Source: Krasilnikovia cinnamomea (GTDB taxonomy: Bacteria > Actinomycetota > Actinomycetes > Mycobacteriales > Micromonosporaceae). Taken from it: a DNA stretch of 64,000 nucleotides. The position numbers were made by a program, and so were the translations under genes. The stretch covers positions 4,278,001 to 4,342,000 of the forward strand of contig NZ_SHKY01000001.1 in the NCBI RefSeq assembly GCF_004217545.1, in the 5' to 3' direction. How positions within the stretch are numbered: position 1 is the first letter of the stretch; each line of letters begins with the position of its first letter. Below, one piece after another: positions 57,804-64,000 of this stretch. A model generated the notes under the pieces. It ran no database searches. It was not told the DNA's origin and was given only the letters and a program-made list of their open reading frames with translations.

Positions 57804-58394
57804 ATGAACCGCATCCCCCGTACCGTCGTGGTGGGCGCCGCCGCGCTCGCCGTCACCCTCGGCGCGGGCGCGCCCGCCCGCGCCGACGTGGCGGACAAGC
57901 CCCTCGACAAGGCCAAGACCGTGGTCACCGCCCGGATCGACAAGCGCCTCGCCGCGCTCCAGCGCTTCGACGCCACGCTGGGCAAGGCCGGCAGGGTGCA
58001 GGCCGGGCACCGCGCCGCGCTGGACAAGCTGATCGACGACCAGCGGGCCGGGCTCACCGCCCTGCGCGCCAAGGTCGCCGGGGAGAGCACCGCGGCGGCG
58101 GTCAAGACCGACGCGCAGAGCATGGTCGACGACTTCCGCGTCTTCATCCTGACCGGACCCAAGGTCCGGCTCACCAAGGCGATCGACACCGAGCTGGCCG
58201 TGGTCGCCAAGCTGGAGGGGCGCTCGGGCGTCGACCAGGCCAAGCTCGACGCGGTGGAGCGGTCGCTGACCGGTCAGGTCGACAAGCTGCTGGCCATCCA
58301 GCCCGGACCGGACGGGGACGCGATCCGCGCCCAGGTCCAGCCGATCCGCGAGGCGGCCCGCAGCGCGCGCGGCACACTGAAGTCCCTGAAGTGA
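57804..58394 (+). CDS. Exported coiled-coil protein
   Basis: 196 residues. Signal peptide ending APARA, then long helical heptad-rich segments (DKRLAALQRFDATLGKAGRV; LDAVERSLTGQVDKLLAIQ). No catalytic motif. ATG at 57804 is preferred to ATG 57792 because AGGA is well spaced. It may act with the lipoprotein encoded upstream (inference). Strong terminator after the stop. Confidence 0.72.
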   Translation: MNRIPRTVVVGAAALAVTLGAGAPARADVADKPLDKAKTVVTARIDKRLAALQRFDATLGKAGRVQAGHRAALDKLIDDQRAGLTALRAKVAGESTAAAVKTDAQSMVDDFRVFILTGPKVRLTKAIDTELAVVAKLEGRSGVDQAKLDAVERSLTGQVDKLLAIQPGPDGDAIRAQVQPIREAARSARGTLKSLK

Positions 58395-58405
58395 CGGGAC
58401 CCTGG

Positions 58406-58432
58406 TCCGGGCGCCGTGGGTCGGCGCCCGGA
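58406..58432. terminator. Bidirectional terminator
   Basis: A perfect 11-bp stem (TCCGGGCGCCG/CGGCGCCCGGA) with a TGGGT loop between the exported-protein gene and the convergent toxin gene. Confidence 0.88.
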
Positions 58433-58445
58433 TCGGGTTACCGGT

Positions 58446-58937
58446 TCACGGCGCGACGGCTGCGGCGATGTCGCTGACCTTCTGGATCAGCCGCATCGTG
58501 CCGGGTATCTCACGGAAGCCGTGATGGAGATAGAACCCGTGGGCGGCTTCATCGATCGCGTCGACGACCACGAACCGAGCGGCGACCGTGCGGGTGGCGA
58601 CGACGATGCGCTGCAGTGCGTCCGCGAGAAGGGCGCCGCCGAGGCCCTGACCGTGCAGTGCCTTGTCGAGTGCGAGCCGGGCCAGCAACACTGCGGGGAT
58701 CTGACCAGGATTTCCCCGCCCGAGTACGCGTGGAAGTTCCTCGCGCACGATCAGGTGTGCGGCGATCGTGTAGTAGGCGACGACCCGTTCATCGTCGTGC
58801 CAGACGAAAGTCCGGCCGGTGCGGCGCGCCTCGGTGGTGAGGGCATGCTGCTTGAGCCAGCTGTCGAGATCGGGCTTGCCGCTGTCGAAGTGTTCTGTGA
58901 CGTGGTGCTCGCTCAGCGCATCGCTGATGAAGGCCAC
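58446..58937 (-). CDS. GNAT-type toxin (TacT/AtaT-like)
   Basis: 163 residues, GNAT fold: LGRGNPGQIPAVLLARLALD, acetyl-CoA loop HGQGLGGALLADAL and ending AAHGFYLHHGFREIPGT. This matches tRNA-acetylating toxins that block translation initiation or elongation. It begins (GTG 58937) 5 bases after the antitoxin stop, as in type II toxin-antitoxin operons. The YLHHGF segment corresponds to the catalytic-Tyr region of the family. Confidence 0.9.
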   Translation of the reverse strand: MAFISDALSEHHVTEHFDSGKPDLDSWLKQHALTTEARRTGRTFVWHDDERVVAYYTIAAHLIVREELPRVLGRGNPGQIPAVLLARLALDKALHGQGLGGALLADALQRIVVATRTVAARFVVVDAIDEAAHGFYLHHGFREIPGTMRLIQKVSDIAAAVAP

Positions 58938-58942
58938 GAACG

Positions 58943-59224
58943 CTACCGCCGTTCCACGACGCTGCCTGCCCGCTCTGCGGCGCGCTGCAGGGCGGAGTTT
59001 GCCTGGGCTGGGGCGTCAAGAGCCTGCAGGAGTTCCTCGAAGAACTCGGCAGGCACGACGGTGGCGACGAGATGCTCCTGCAGCACGCGGTTGGCGCGCT
59101 CCTCGGCGGCGGTCCGCGCGAAGTCTGACGTGCTCTCATGCACGAGGCCAGCCGCCTGCTCGATGCGGCTTTTCGCTTCTGGGCGCAGACGGAACTCGAA
59201 TCGGGCCGATGCCGCGGTGGTCAT
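58943..59224 (-). CDS. DUF1778 antitoxin
   Basis: 93 residues. N-terminal ribbon-helix-helix DNA-binding region (FEFRLRPEAKSRIEQAAGL, then STSDFARTAAEERAN) and a C-terminal toxin-neutralising helix (VPAEFFEELLQALDAPAQAN). It is the partner of the adjacent GNAT toxin. ATG at 59224 with AGGAGG. The ribosome-binding site sits inside a perfect palindrome, so protein binding there would block both transcription and translation. Confidence 0.92.
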   Translation of the reverse strand: MTTAASARFEFRLRPEAKSRIEQAAGLVHESTSDFARTAAEERANRVLQEHLVATVVPAEFFEELLQALDAPAQANSALQRAAERAGSVVERR

Positions 59225-59229
59225 GTCGT

Positions 59230-59265
59230 CCTCCTGTGTACGTACGAGTGTACGTACACAGGAGG
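59230..59265. promoter_or_regulatory. Perfect 36-bp palindrome: toxin-antitoxin operator
   Basis: Two 16-bp arms (CCTCCTGTGTACGTAC and its exact complement) around a GAGT spacer, with TGTACGTAC repeated inside. It ends 5 bases before the antitoxin ATG and includes its AGGAGG. In RNA it would also form a stem-loop that hides the ribosome-binding site and could end transcripts from msrA. Confidence 0.85.
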
Positions 59266-59282
59266 GGGCCAGCAATGCCTTG

Positions 59283-59942
59283 TCAGGCGGACTTGCCGAC
59301 GCCGATCGGGCAGGACATTCCGTTCGGGCCGTGGTTGCAGTAGCCGTCCGGGTTCTTCGCGTCCGACAGGTACTGCTGGTGGTAGTCCTCGGCGTAGTAG
59401 TACGTACCCAGCGGGGTGATCTCGGTGGTGATCTCGCCGTGCCCGGCCGCGCGCACCACCGGCGCGAACGCTTCGCGCGACGCCTCGGCCGTCCGCGCCT
59501 GGGCGTCGGTCGTGGTGTAGATCGCCGACCGGTACTGGGTGCCGACATCGTTGCCCTGCCGCATGCCCTGGGTCGGGTCGTGGTTCTCCCAGAACGTCTT
59601 GAGCAGCTGCTCGTAGCTGATCTTCGCCGGGTCGTACACCACCTGGACGACCTCGGCGTGCCCGGTCATCCCCGAGCAGACCTCCTCGTACGTCGGGTTC
59701 GGGGTGGTCCCGCCCGCGTAGCCGACCGAGGTCGAGTGGACGCCGGGCAGGCGCCAGAAGATCCGCTCGGCGCCCCAGAAACAGCCCATTCCGAAGACGA
59801 CGGTCTCGTACCCGGACGGCCATGGGCCCTTCAGCGGGGTACCCAGCACGGTGTGCGTCGCCGCGACCGGCATCGCCAGGGGGCGACCCGGCAGCGCCTG
59901 CTCGGGTGTGGGCAGCTCAAGCTTCTTGTACCGCAGGAACAC
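59283..59942 (-). CDS. msrA: Peptide methionine (S)-S-oxide reductase
   Basis: 219 residues. It reduces methionine S-sulfoxide in damaged proteins. Active-site motif FGMGCFWGAERIFW, the GYAGGTTPNPTYEEVCSGMTGH substrate loop, HDPTQGMRQGNDVGTQYRS, and C-terminal resolving-Cys segment DGYCNHGPNGMSCPIG. GTG at 59942 is chosen because AGGGAG lies 6 bases upstream; TTG at 59948 is too close. It lies just upstream of the toxin-antitoxin pair on the same strand. Confidence 0.95.
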   Translation of the reverse strand: MFLRYKKLELPTPEQALPGRPLAMPVAATHTVLGTPLKGPWPSGYETVVFGMGCFWGAERIFWRLPGVHSTSVGYAGGTTPNPTYEEVCSGMTGHAEVVQVVYDPAKISYEQLLKTFWENHDPTQGMRQGNDVGTQYRSAIYTTTDAQARTAEASREAFAPVVRAAGHGEITTEITPLGTYYYAEDYHQQYLSDAKNPDGYCNHGPNGMSCPIGVGKSA

Positions 59943-60069
59943 GGCCAACTCCCTTCATCCGCCCTGCGTAACGCCGCCCGCCCGGCGATCCTTACCCGGG
60001 ATCCCGACCGGCGTCGGACGGCGTTTCCCCGGCGCGCCGCCACAGCGGGCGGCCGCGCCGGGATGACAC

Positions 60070-60530
60070 CTAAAGGATCCGTGGGCGGGCGCTGACGGTC
60101 CAGCCGGTGCCCACGGCCAGCCCGGGGCCGGTGAACAGCTTGCTGTCGGTGGTCAGGTCGCCTCGGGAGGCCCAGGCGCGGAGTTCGCCTTCGGCGTTCT
60201 GGGCGATGATGTCGGTTTTGCCGGCGCCGTTGAAGTCGCCGGTGATGATGCGGGGCTTGTTGGCCCAGCCGCTGCTTCTGATCCGGCACCCACGTGTCAG
60301 CGGTGCGGCCGTACCCGACCACGCGCAGGACGTCCCCGGCGGCGGGAGCGGCCGTGGCGAGCGACACCGGGGCGACCGTGGTGACCGGCGTCTGCAACCG
60401 CAGGAGAGCGGCGTCGCGGTCCGCGTGCGGCACCACCCACGTCACGCTGACGGTGCGGCCCAGTTCGACCGTGATCGGCTGGCTCGGCACCCTGCCCGTC
60501 GCGTTGTCCTTTCTGTTCCCCGAATTTGTC
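60070..60530 (-). pseudogene. Wreck of a second trypsin-like/FG-GAP protein
   Basis: Reading leftward, a trypsin-like piece (VTWVVPHADRDAALLRLQTP, then PAAGDVLRVVGYGRTADTWV) matches the middle of the intact protein at 7557. After about 60290 the similarity continues in another frame as the end of an FG-GAP domain (KPRIITGDFNGAGKTDIIAQ, then GELRAWASRGDLTTD, GPGLAVGTGWT) and stops at 60070. The N-terminus and signal peptide are missing, and the two halves are joined by an internal deletion with a frameshift. The 60531-60730 stretch upstream has no gene that I can support. Confidence 0.75.
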
Positions 60531-60730
60531 GGTGATCACCGACACCGGTATCGCACGCGGTGCTTACCGGGCAGCGGAAACGCGGGCCCACCGGTCACAG
60601 TGGAGACATTTCCGCCAGGAAGGCTGGCGCGCAGCCAATCATTTAAATCCGTGAGATCATACCGAGTACCGTGCCTCGCACAACTCGCCCGGAACTTGCC
60701 GAATATCACTCAGGAAATGTCAGCGGCGGA

Positions 60731-61144
60731 CTACCGCAGGGCGGCCGTGATGCGCGTCGCGTAGGAGGTGGCCTCGTCGTCGGAGGCGTACTTGTGGCGC
60801 GGCCAGAAGAAGCCGCGCAGGCCGTCACCCTTGGTTCGCGGCACCACGTGCGCATGCAGGTGCGGCACCGATTGGGATACCACGTTGTTCATCGCCACGA
60901 ACGTGCCCTGCGACCCCAGCGCGTCCGGAACCGCCCGCGCCACCCGCTGCACCTGCGCGAAGAACCCGGGCAACAGCTCGGCACCCAGCTCGCCGAGCTG
61001 GCCGACGTGCGGGCGCGGCACCACCAGCACGTGGCCCTTGAAGACCGGGCGGACATCCAGGAACGCCACCGCGTCGGGACCGTCGGCGACCGTGAATGCC
61101 GGCACGGTCCCCGCCACGATTCCGCAGAACAGGCAGTCGGGCAC
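60731..61144 (-). CDS. HIT family protein
   Basis: 137 residues. Histidine-triad motif SVPHLHAHVVPR and the N-terminal zinc-type CLFCGIVAG. It is probably a nucleotide hydrolase or transferase (Hint/AP4A-type). GTG start at 61144, divergent from metB by 24 bases. Confidence 0.92.
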   Translation of the reverse strand: MPDCLFCGIVAGTVPAFTVADGPDAVAFLDVRPVFKGHVLVVPRPHVGQLGELGAELLPGFFAQVQRVARAVPDALGSQGTFVAMNNVVSQSVPHLHAHVVPRTKGDGLRGFFWPRHKYASDDEATSYATRITAALR

Positions 61145-61168
61145 GGCAGCAGACTAGCCTTGGCCGGC

Positions 61169-62320
61169 ATGACGGGTAACCAGTACGGCTTCGACACTCT
61201 CGCCATCCACGCCGGCCAGGAGCCGGAGCCGCGGACCGGCGCGGTGGTGCCGCCGATCTACCAGACCAGTACCTACGCGCAGGACGCCGTGGGCTCCCCG
61301 CGCCTCGGTTATGAGTACAGCCGGTCCGGCAACCCCACCCGCGACGCGCTGCAGGAATGCCTGGCCGCGATCGAGGGCGGCCGCCGCGGGCTGGCGTTCG
61401 CCAGCGGCCTCGCGGCCGAGGACACCCTCTTGCGTACGGTGTGCCGCCCCGGCGACCACGTGGTCATCCCCGACGACGCGTACGGCGGCACGTACCGGCT
61501 GTTCGCCAAGGTCGCCGAGAACTGGGGGCTGGACTGGACGGCCGTGTCGCTGGGCGACCTGGACGCGGTGCGGGCAGCGTTCCGTCCCGGCCACACCCGG
61601 CTGATCTGGGCGGAGACCCCGACCAACCCGCTGCTCGGCATCGCCGACGTCGCCGCGCTGGGCGCGCTCGCGCACGAGTACGACGCGTTGCTGGCGGTCG
61701 ACAACACGTTCGCCTCGCCGTACCTGCAGCAGCCGCTGGGCCTGGGCGCGGACGTCGTGGTGCACTCGACCACGAAGTACCTGGGCGGGCACTCCGACGT
61801 GGTCGGTGGTGCGCTGATCACGGCCGACGAGGACCTGGGCGAGCAGCTGGCGTTCCACCAGAACGCGATGGGCGCGATCAACGGCCCGTTCGACGCGTGG
61901 CTGACGCTGCGCGGCATCAAGACCCTCGGCGTACGGATGGACCGGCACTGCGACAACGCCGAGCGCATCGTGGCGTACCTTTCCGGCCACCGCGCGGTGG
62001 CGGATGTCCTGTACCCGGGCCTGGAGTCGCATCCCGGGCACGAGACCGCGGCCAAGCAGATGCGCCGCTTCGGTGGGATGGTGTCGTTCCGGGCGGCGGG
62101 CGGTCCGCAGCAGGCGATCGACATCTGCAACCGGACGAAACTCTTCGTGCTCGCGGAGTCACTGGGCGGAGTCGAGTCGCTTATCGAGCACCCGGGTCAG
62201 ATGACACACCTGAGCGCCGCGGGTTCCCCGCTTGAAGTACCAGCCGATCTCGTGCGACTGTCAGTCGGCATCGAGACCGTTGACGATCTGCTCGCCGATC
62301 TGGAGCAGGCGCTCGGCTAG
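61169..62320 (+). CDS. metB: Cystathionine gamma-synthase (or gamma-lyase)
   Basis: 383 residues, fold-type I PLP enzyme. Lys in VVVHSTTKYLGGHSDVVGG, phosphate-binding FASGLAAEDTLL, YSRSGNPTRDAL. CGS makes cystathionine from an O-acylhomoserine and cysteine; the gamma-lyase reaction runs toward cysteine, and sequence alone separates them poorly. With cbs in the window, a reverse-transsulfuration role is possible. ATG at 61169. Confidence 0.88.
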   Translation: MTGNQYGFDTLAIHAGQEPEPRTGAVVPPIYQTSTYAQDAVGSPRLGYEYSRSGNPTRDALQECLAAIEGGRRGLAFASGLAAEDTLLRTVCRPGDHVVIPDDAYGGTYRLFAKVAENWGLDWTAVSLGDLDAVRAAFRPGHTRLIWAETPTNPLLGIADVAALGALAHEYDALLAVDNTFASPYLQQPLGLGADVVVHSTTKYLGGHSDVVGGALITADEDLGEQLAFHQNAMGAINGPFDAWLTLRGIKTLGVRMDRHCDNAERIVAYLSGHRAVADVLYPGLESHPGHETAAKQMRRFGGMVSFRAAGGPQQAIDICNRTKLFVLAESLGGVESLIEHPGQMTHLSAAGSPLEVPADLVRLSVGIETVDDLLADLEQALG

Positions 62321-62344
62321 GTCCTTTCCGGACGGAGACCGTTG

Positions 62345-63709
62345 ATGGACAACGCAACGACGACCTGGGTGGGCGCGACGGCGAAGCAGATCGCCCGCGC
62401 GGTCCGGCGCGGTGACGTGTCGGCCACCCAGATCGTCGCCGACCACCTCGAACAGATCTCGGTCACCGACCCGTCGCTGGAGGCGTTCCGGACGGTGCGC
62501 GCGGGCGAGGCGATCGTCGAGGCGGAGAAGGTCGACGAGCAGGACGACCTGGCGAACCTGCCGCTGGCCGGGGTGCCGGTGGCGGTCAAGGAGAACACCC
62601 CGGTGGCCGGGCTGGCGACGTCGCAGGGCGCGGCGGTCCGTTCGGCCGTCGCCGAGGAGGACCACGAGGTGGTGCGGCGGCTGCGCGGCGCGGGCGCGGT
62701 CGTGGTGGGCACCACCCGCATGCCCGAGCTGGGCCTGTGGGGGACCACGGACGGCCCGGACGGCGCCACCCGCAACCCATGGGATCTGGACCGTACGCCG
62801 GGCGGCTCCTCGGGCGGCGCCGCCGCGGCCGTGGCGGCCGGGCTGGTGCCGATCGCGCACGGCACCGACGGGCTCGGCTCGGTGCGCATCCCGGCCGCCT
62901 GCTGCGGGCTGATCGGGCTCAAGCCGGGCAGCGGCGTCATCCCCCGCGAGCTGGGCGTGGACGGCTGGTTCGGGCTGGTCGAGCACGGCATTCTGGCCAC
63001 CACGGTCGCGGACGCGGCGCTCGGTTTCAGCGTGCTGGCCGGGGGGCGGCCCGCGAAGCTGGTCGAGCCGGGGCGCCTGCGGGTCGGGGTCTCGCTGCGC
63101 TCACCGGTGCTCGGCGTCCGCCCGGACGTACCGAACCGCGAGGCGGTCTCCGTCGCGGCGCGGCTGCTCGGCGGCGCGGGACACGACACCGTGACCGCCG
63201 ACCCGGTCTACCCGACCGCCCTGAACCTGGCCGGCCTGGCGACGTGGTTCGCGGCCGCGTACCGGGAGGCTGAGGGCACCGGCGTGGACCCGCAGACGTT
63301 GCAGCCACGGACCAGGCGGCACGTGCGGCTGGGCCGGTGGGCATGGCGCCGCGGATACGTACGGCAGGAGCAGCGGGACGGGTGGCGGGCCCGCTCGATC
63401 CGGTTCTTCGCGGAGCACCGGGTGGATCTCCTGCTCACCCCGGCGCTGGCCGGACCGCCCCCGGCCGCGGACGGGCACACGGGCGCCCGGTGGGGCCGCA
63501 ACGTGCTGACGAACCTGCGCTACGCGCCGTACGCGGCGCCGTGGAACGTGGCGGGCCTGCCCGCGATCGTCGTTCCGGTGGGGGTGCGCCCGGACGGGCT
63601 GCCGCTGGCCGTGCAGCTGGTCGGGCCGCCCGACTCCGAGCTGCTGCTGCTGGCGGTCGCGGGCCAGTTCGAGATGCGCAACCCGTGGCGGCGGCACGTG
63701 CTGGCGTGA
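62345..63709 (+). CDS. Amidase signature family protein
   Basis: 454 residues. Ser-cisSer-Lys triad: Lys in VPVAVKENTPVAGL, cis-Ser in PGGSSGGAAAAVAAG, nucleophile Ser in HGTDGLGSVRIPAACCG (the usual GSDGGGS reads GTDGLGS). It hydrolyses amides; the substrate is unknown. It is not a GatA, as it lacks gatB/gatC neighbours. ATG at 62345, with GGAG upstream. 24 bases after metB. Confidence 0.88.
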   Translation: MDNATTTWVGATAKQIARAVRRGDVSATQIVADHLEQISVTDPSLEAFRTVRAGEAIVEAEKVDEQDDLANLPLAGVPVAVKENTPVAGLATSQGAAVRSAVAEEDHEVVRRLRGAGAVVVGTTRMPELGLWGTTDGPDGATRNPWDLDRTPGGSSGGAAAAVAAGLVPIAHGTDGLGSVRIPAACCGLIGLKPGSGVIPRELGVDGWFGLVEHGILATTVADAALGFSVLAGGRPAKLVEPGRLRVGVSLRSPVLGVRPDVPNREAVSVAARLLGGAGHDTVTADPVYPTALNLAGLATWFAAAYREAEGTGVDPQTLQPRTRRHVRLGRWAWRRGYVRQEQRDGWRARSIRFFAEHRVDLLLTPALAGPPPAADGHTGARWGRNVLTNLRYAPYAAPWNVAGLPAIVVPVGVRPDGLPLAVQLVGPPDSELLLLAVAGQFEMRNPWRRHVLA

Positions 63710-63725
63710 GCCCCGGCTGACCTGT

Positions 63726-63793
63726 CCCGAGCTGCCAGGGGCGAGCCGGGCGCGCTGCTCCCGAGCTGTCCGGGGCGAGCCGGGCGCGCAGCC
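63726..63793. repeat. 34-bp tandem repeat, two copies
   Basis: CCCGAGCTG..GGGGCGAGCCG is repeated at 63726 and 63760 with a few mismatches, in the gap between the amidase and the next gene. It could act as an imperfect terminator or be a slippage product. Confidence 0.6.
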
Positions 63794-63874
63794 CGCCGGT
63801 CGGGGGCGACGGGTAGCGATCCCGCCACGGACCAGCCGTGCGGGATCGGCGCGACCGGTGGCAGGATGCGAGCC

Positions 63875-64000
63875 ATGACGGGTGGCGGCATGGATCTGCT
63901 GGAACTCGCGGATGTCGAGGCCGCGCGGACGCTTCTCACGGGCGTGGTGCGGCGTACCCCGCTGGTCCGCTCCGGGCCGCTGACCCGGATGATCGGGCAG
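63875..64000 (+). CDS. ilvA: 5' end of a threonine dehydratase-like gene
   Basis: 42 codons, running off the right edge: LLELADVEAARTLLTGVVRR and TPLVRSGPLTRMIG. This matches the N-terminus of PLP-dependent threonine ammonia-lyases (VxxAxxxLxGVVxxTPL). The catalytic domain is not in the window. ATG at 63875; a second in-frame ATG at 63890. Confidence 0.65.
   Translation, partial: MTGGGMDLLELADVEAARTLLTGVVRRTPLVRSGPLTRMIGQ

Overview
The window is high-GC DNA with strong third-position G/C bias, GTG and occasional TTG starts, and many ATGA/GTGA overlaps between neighbouring genes. The gene chain mfd - SurA-like lipoprotein - mazG - DUF885 - eno - ftsB - DUF501 - argA - ppx, XRE/DUF397 regulator pairs and a bldA-type tRNA-Leu(UAA) point to a filamentous actinobacterium. 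Micromonosporaceae (Actinoplanes-like) is my best guess. That is inferred from gene content, not from a marker-gene comparison.

Layout. 1-7.3 kb: the start of an unknown gene, a secreted GH26-like glycosidase, a four-gene ABC exporter operon, and a CGNR-type regulator divergent from a ketopantoate-reductase-like gene across a duplicated palindromic operator. 7.4-13.5 kb is the most unusual part. It holds a secreted FG-GAP protein with a trypsin-like domain that has lost catalytic His and Ser, then a tandem pair of secreted calcium-binding-repeat proteins. The pair has identical tails, divergent heads and a shared structured 5' leader. A broken tail of the FG-GAP family follows. 13.5-20 kb: PEP carboxylase, a secreted lysyl-oxidase-like protein and a lone HoxX-type hydrogenase maturation protein.

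20-32 kb is conserved housekeeping: transcription-coupled repair (mfd), nucleotide clean-up (mazG), a DUF885 peptidase, PilZ, enolase, FtsB, DUF501, ArgA and Ppx/GppA. 32-36 kb is accessory: a PadR/HAAS pair on a leaderless promoter, dispersed palindromic repeats, and an XRE-DUF5753/DUF397 pair whose regulator has an in-frame TTA codon. 36-41 kb: uracil-DNA glycosylase and a DUF4129/MoxR/DUF58 membrane operon. 41-46.5 kb: NDH-2, the bldA-type tRNA, a Bax-inhibitor-1 protein, and a divergent locus (membrane protein versus sigma-factor-like pair) in which a shared 14-bp box lies about 20 nt before both starts.

46.5-64 kb: thiolase, two SGNH hydrolases, cystathionine beta-synthase and, 9 kb on, cystathionine gamma-synthase (reverse transsulfuration), an HtrA-like protease, RNase Z, CYTH-CHAD, small exported proteins, a GNAT-toxin/DUF1778-antitoxin pair under a perfect 36-bp palindrome, MsrA, a second wreck of the FG-GAP pseudo-protease family, HIT, amidase, and the start of a threonine-dehydratase-like gene at the right edge. 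Three members of the pseudo-protease family (one intact, two broken), the tandem RTX-like pair and the bldA tRNA/TTA regulator combination are the features most worth following up.
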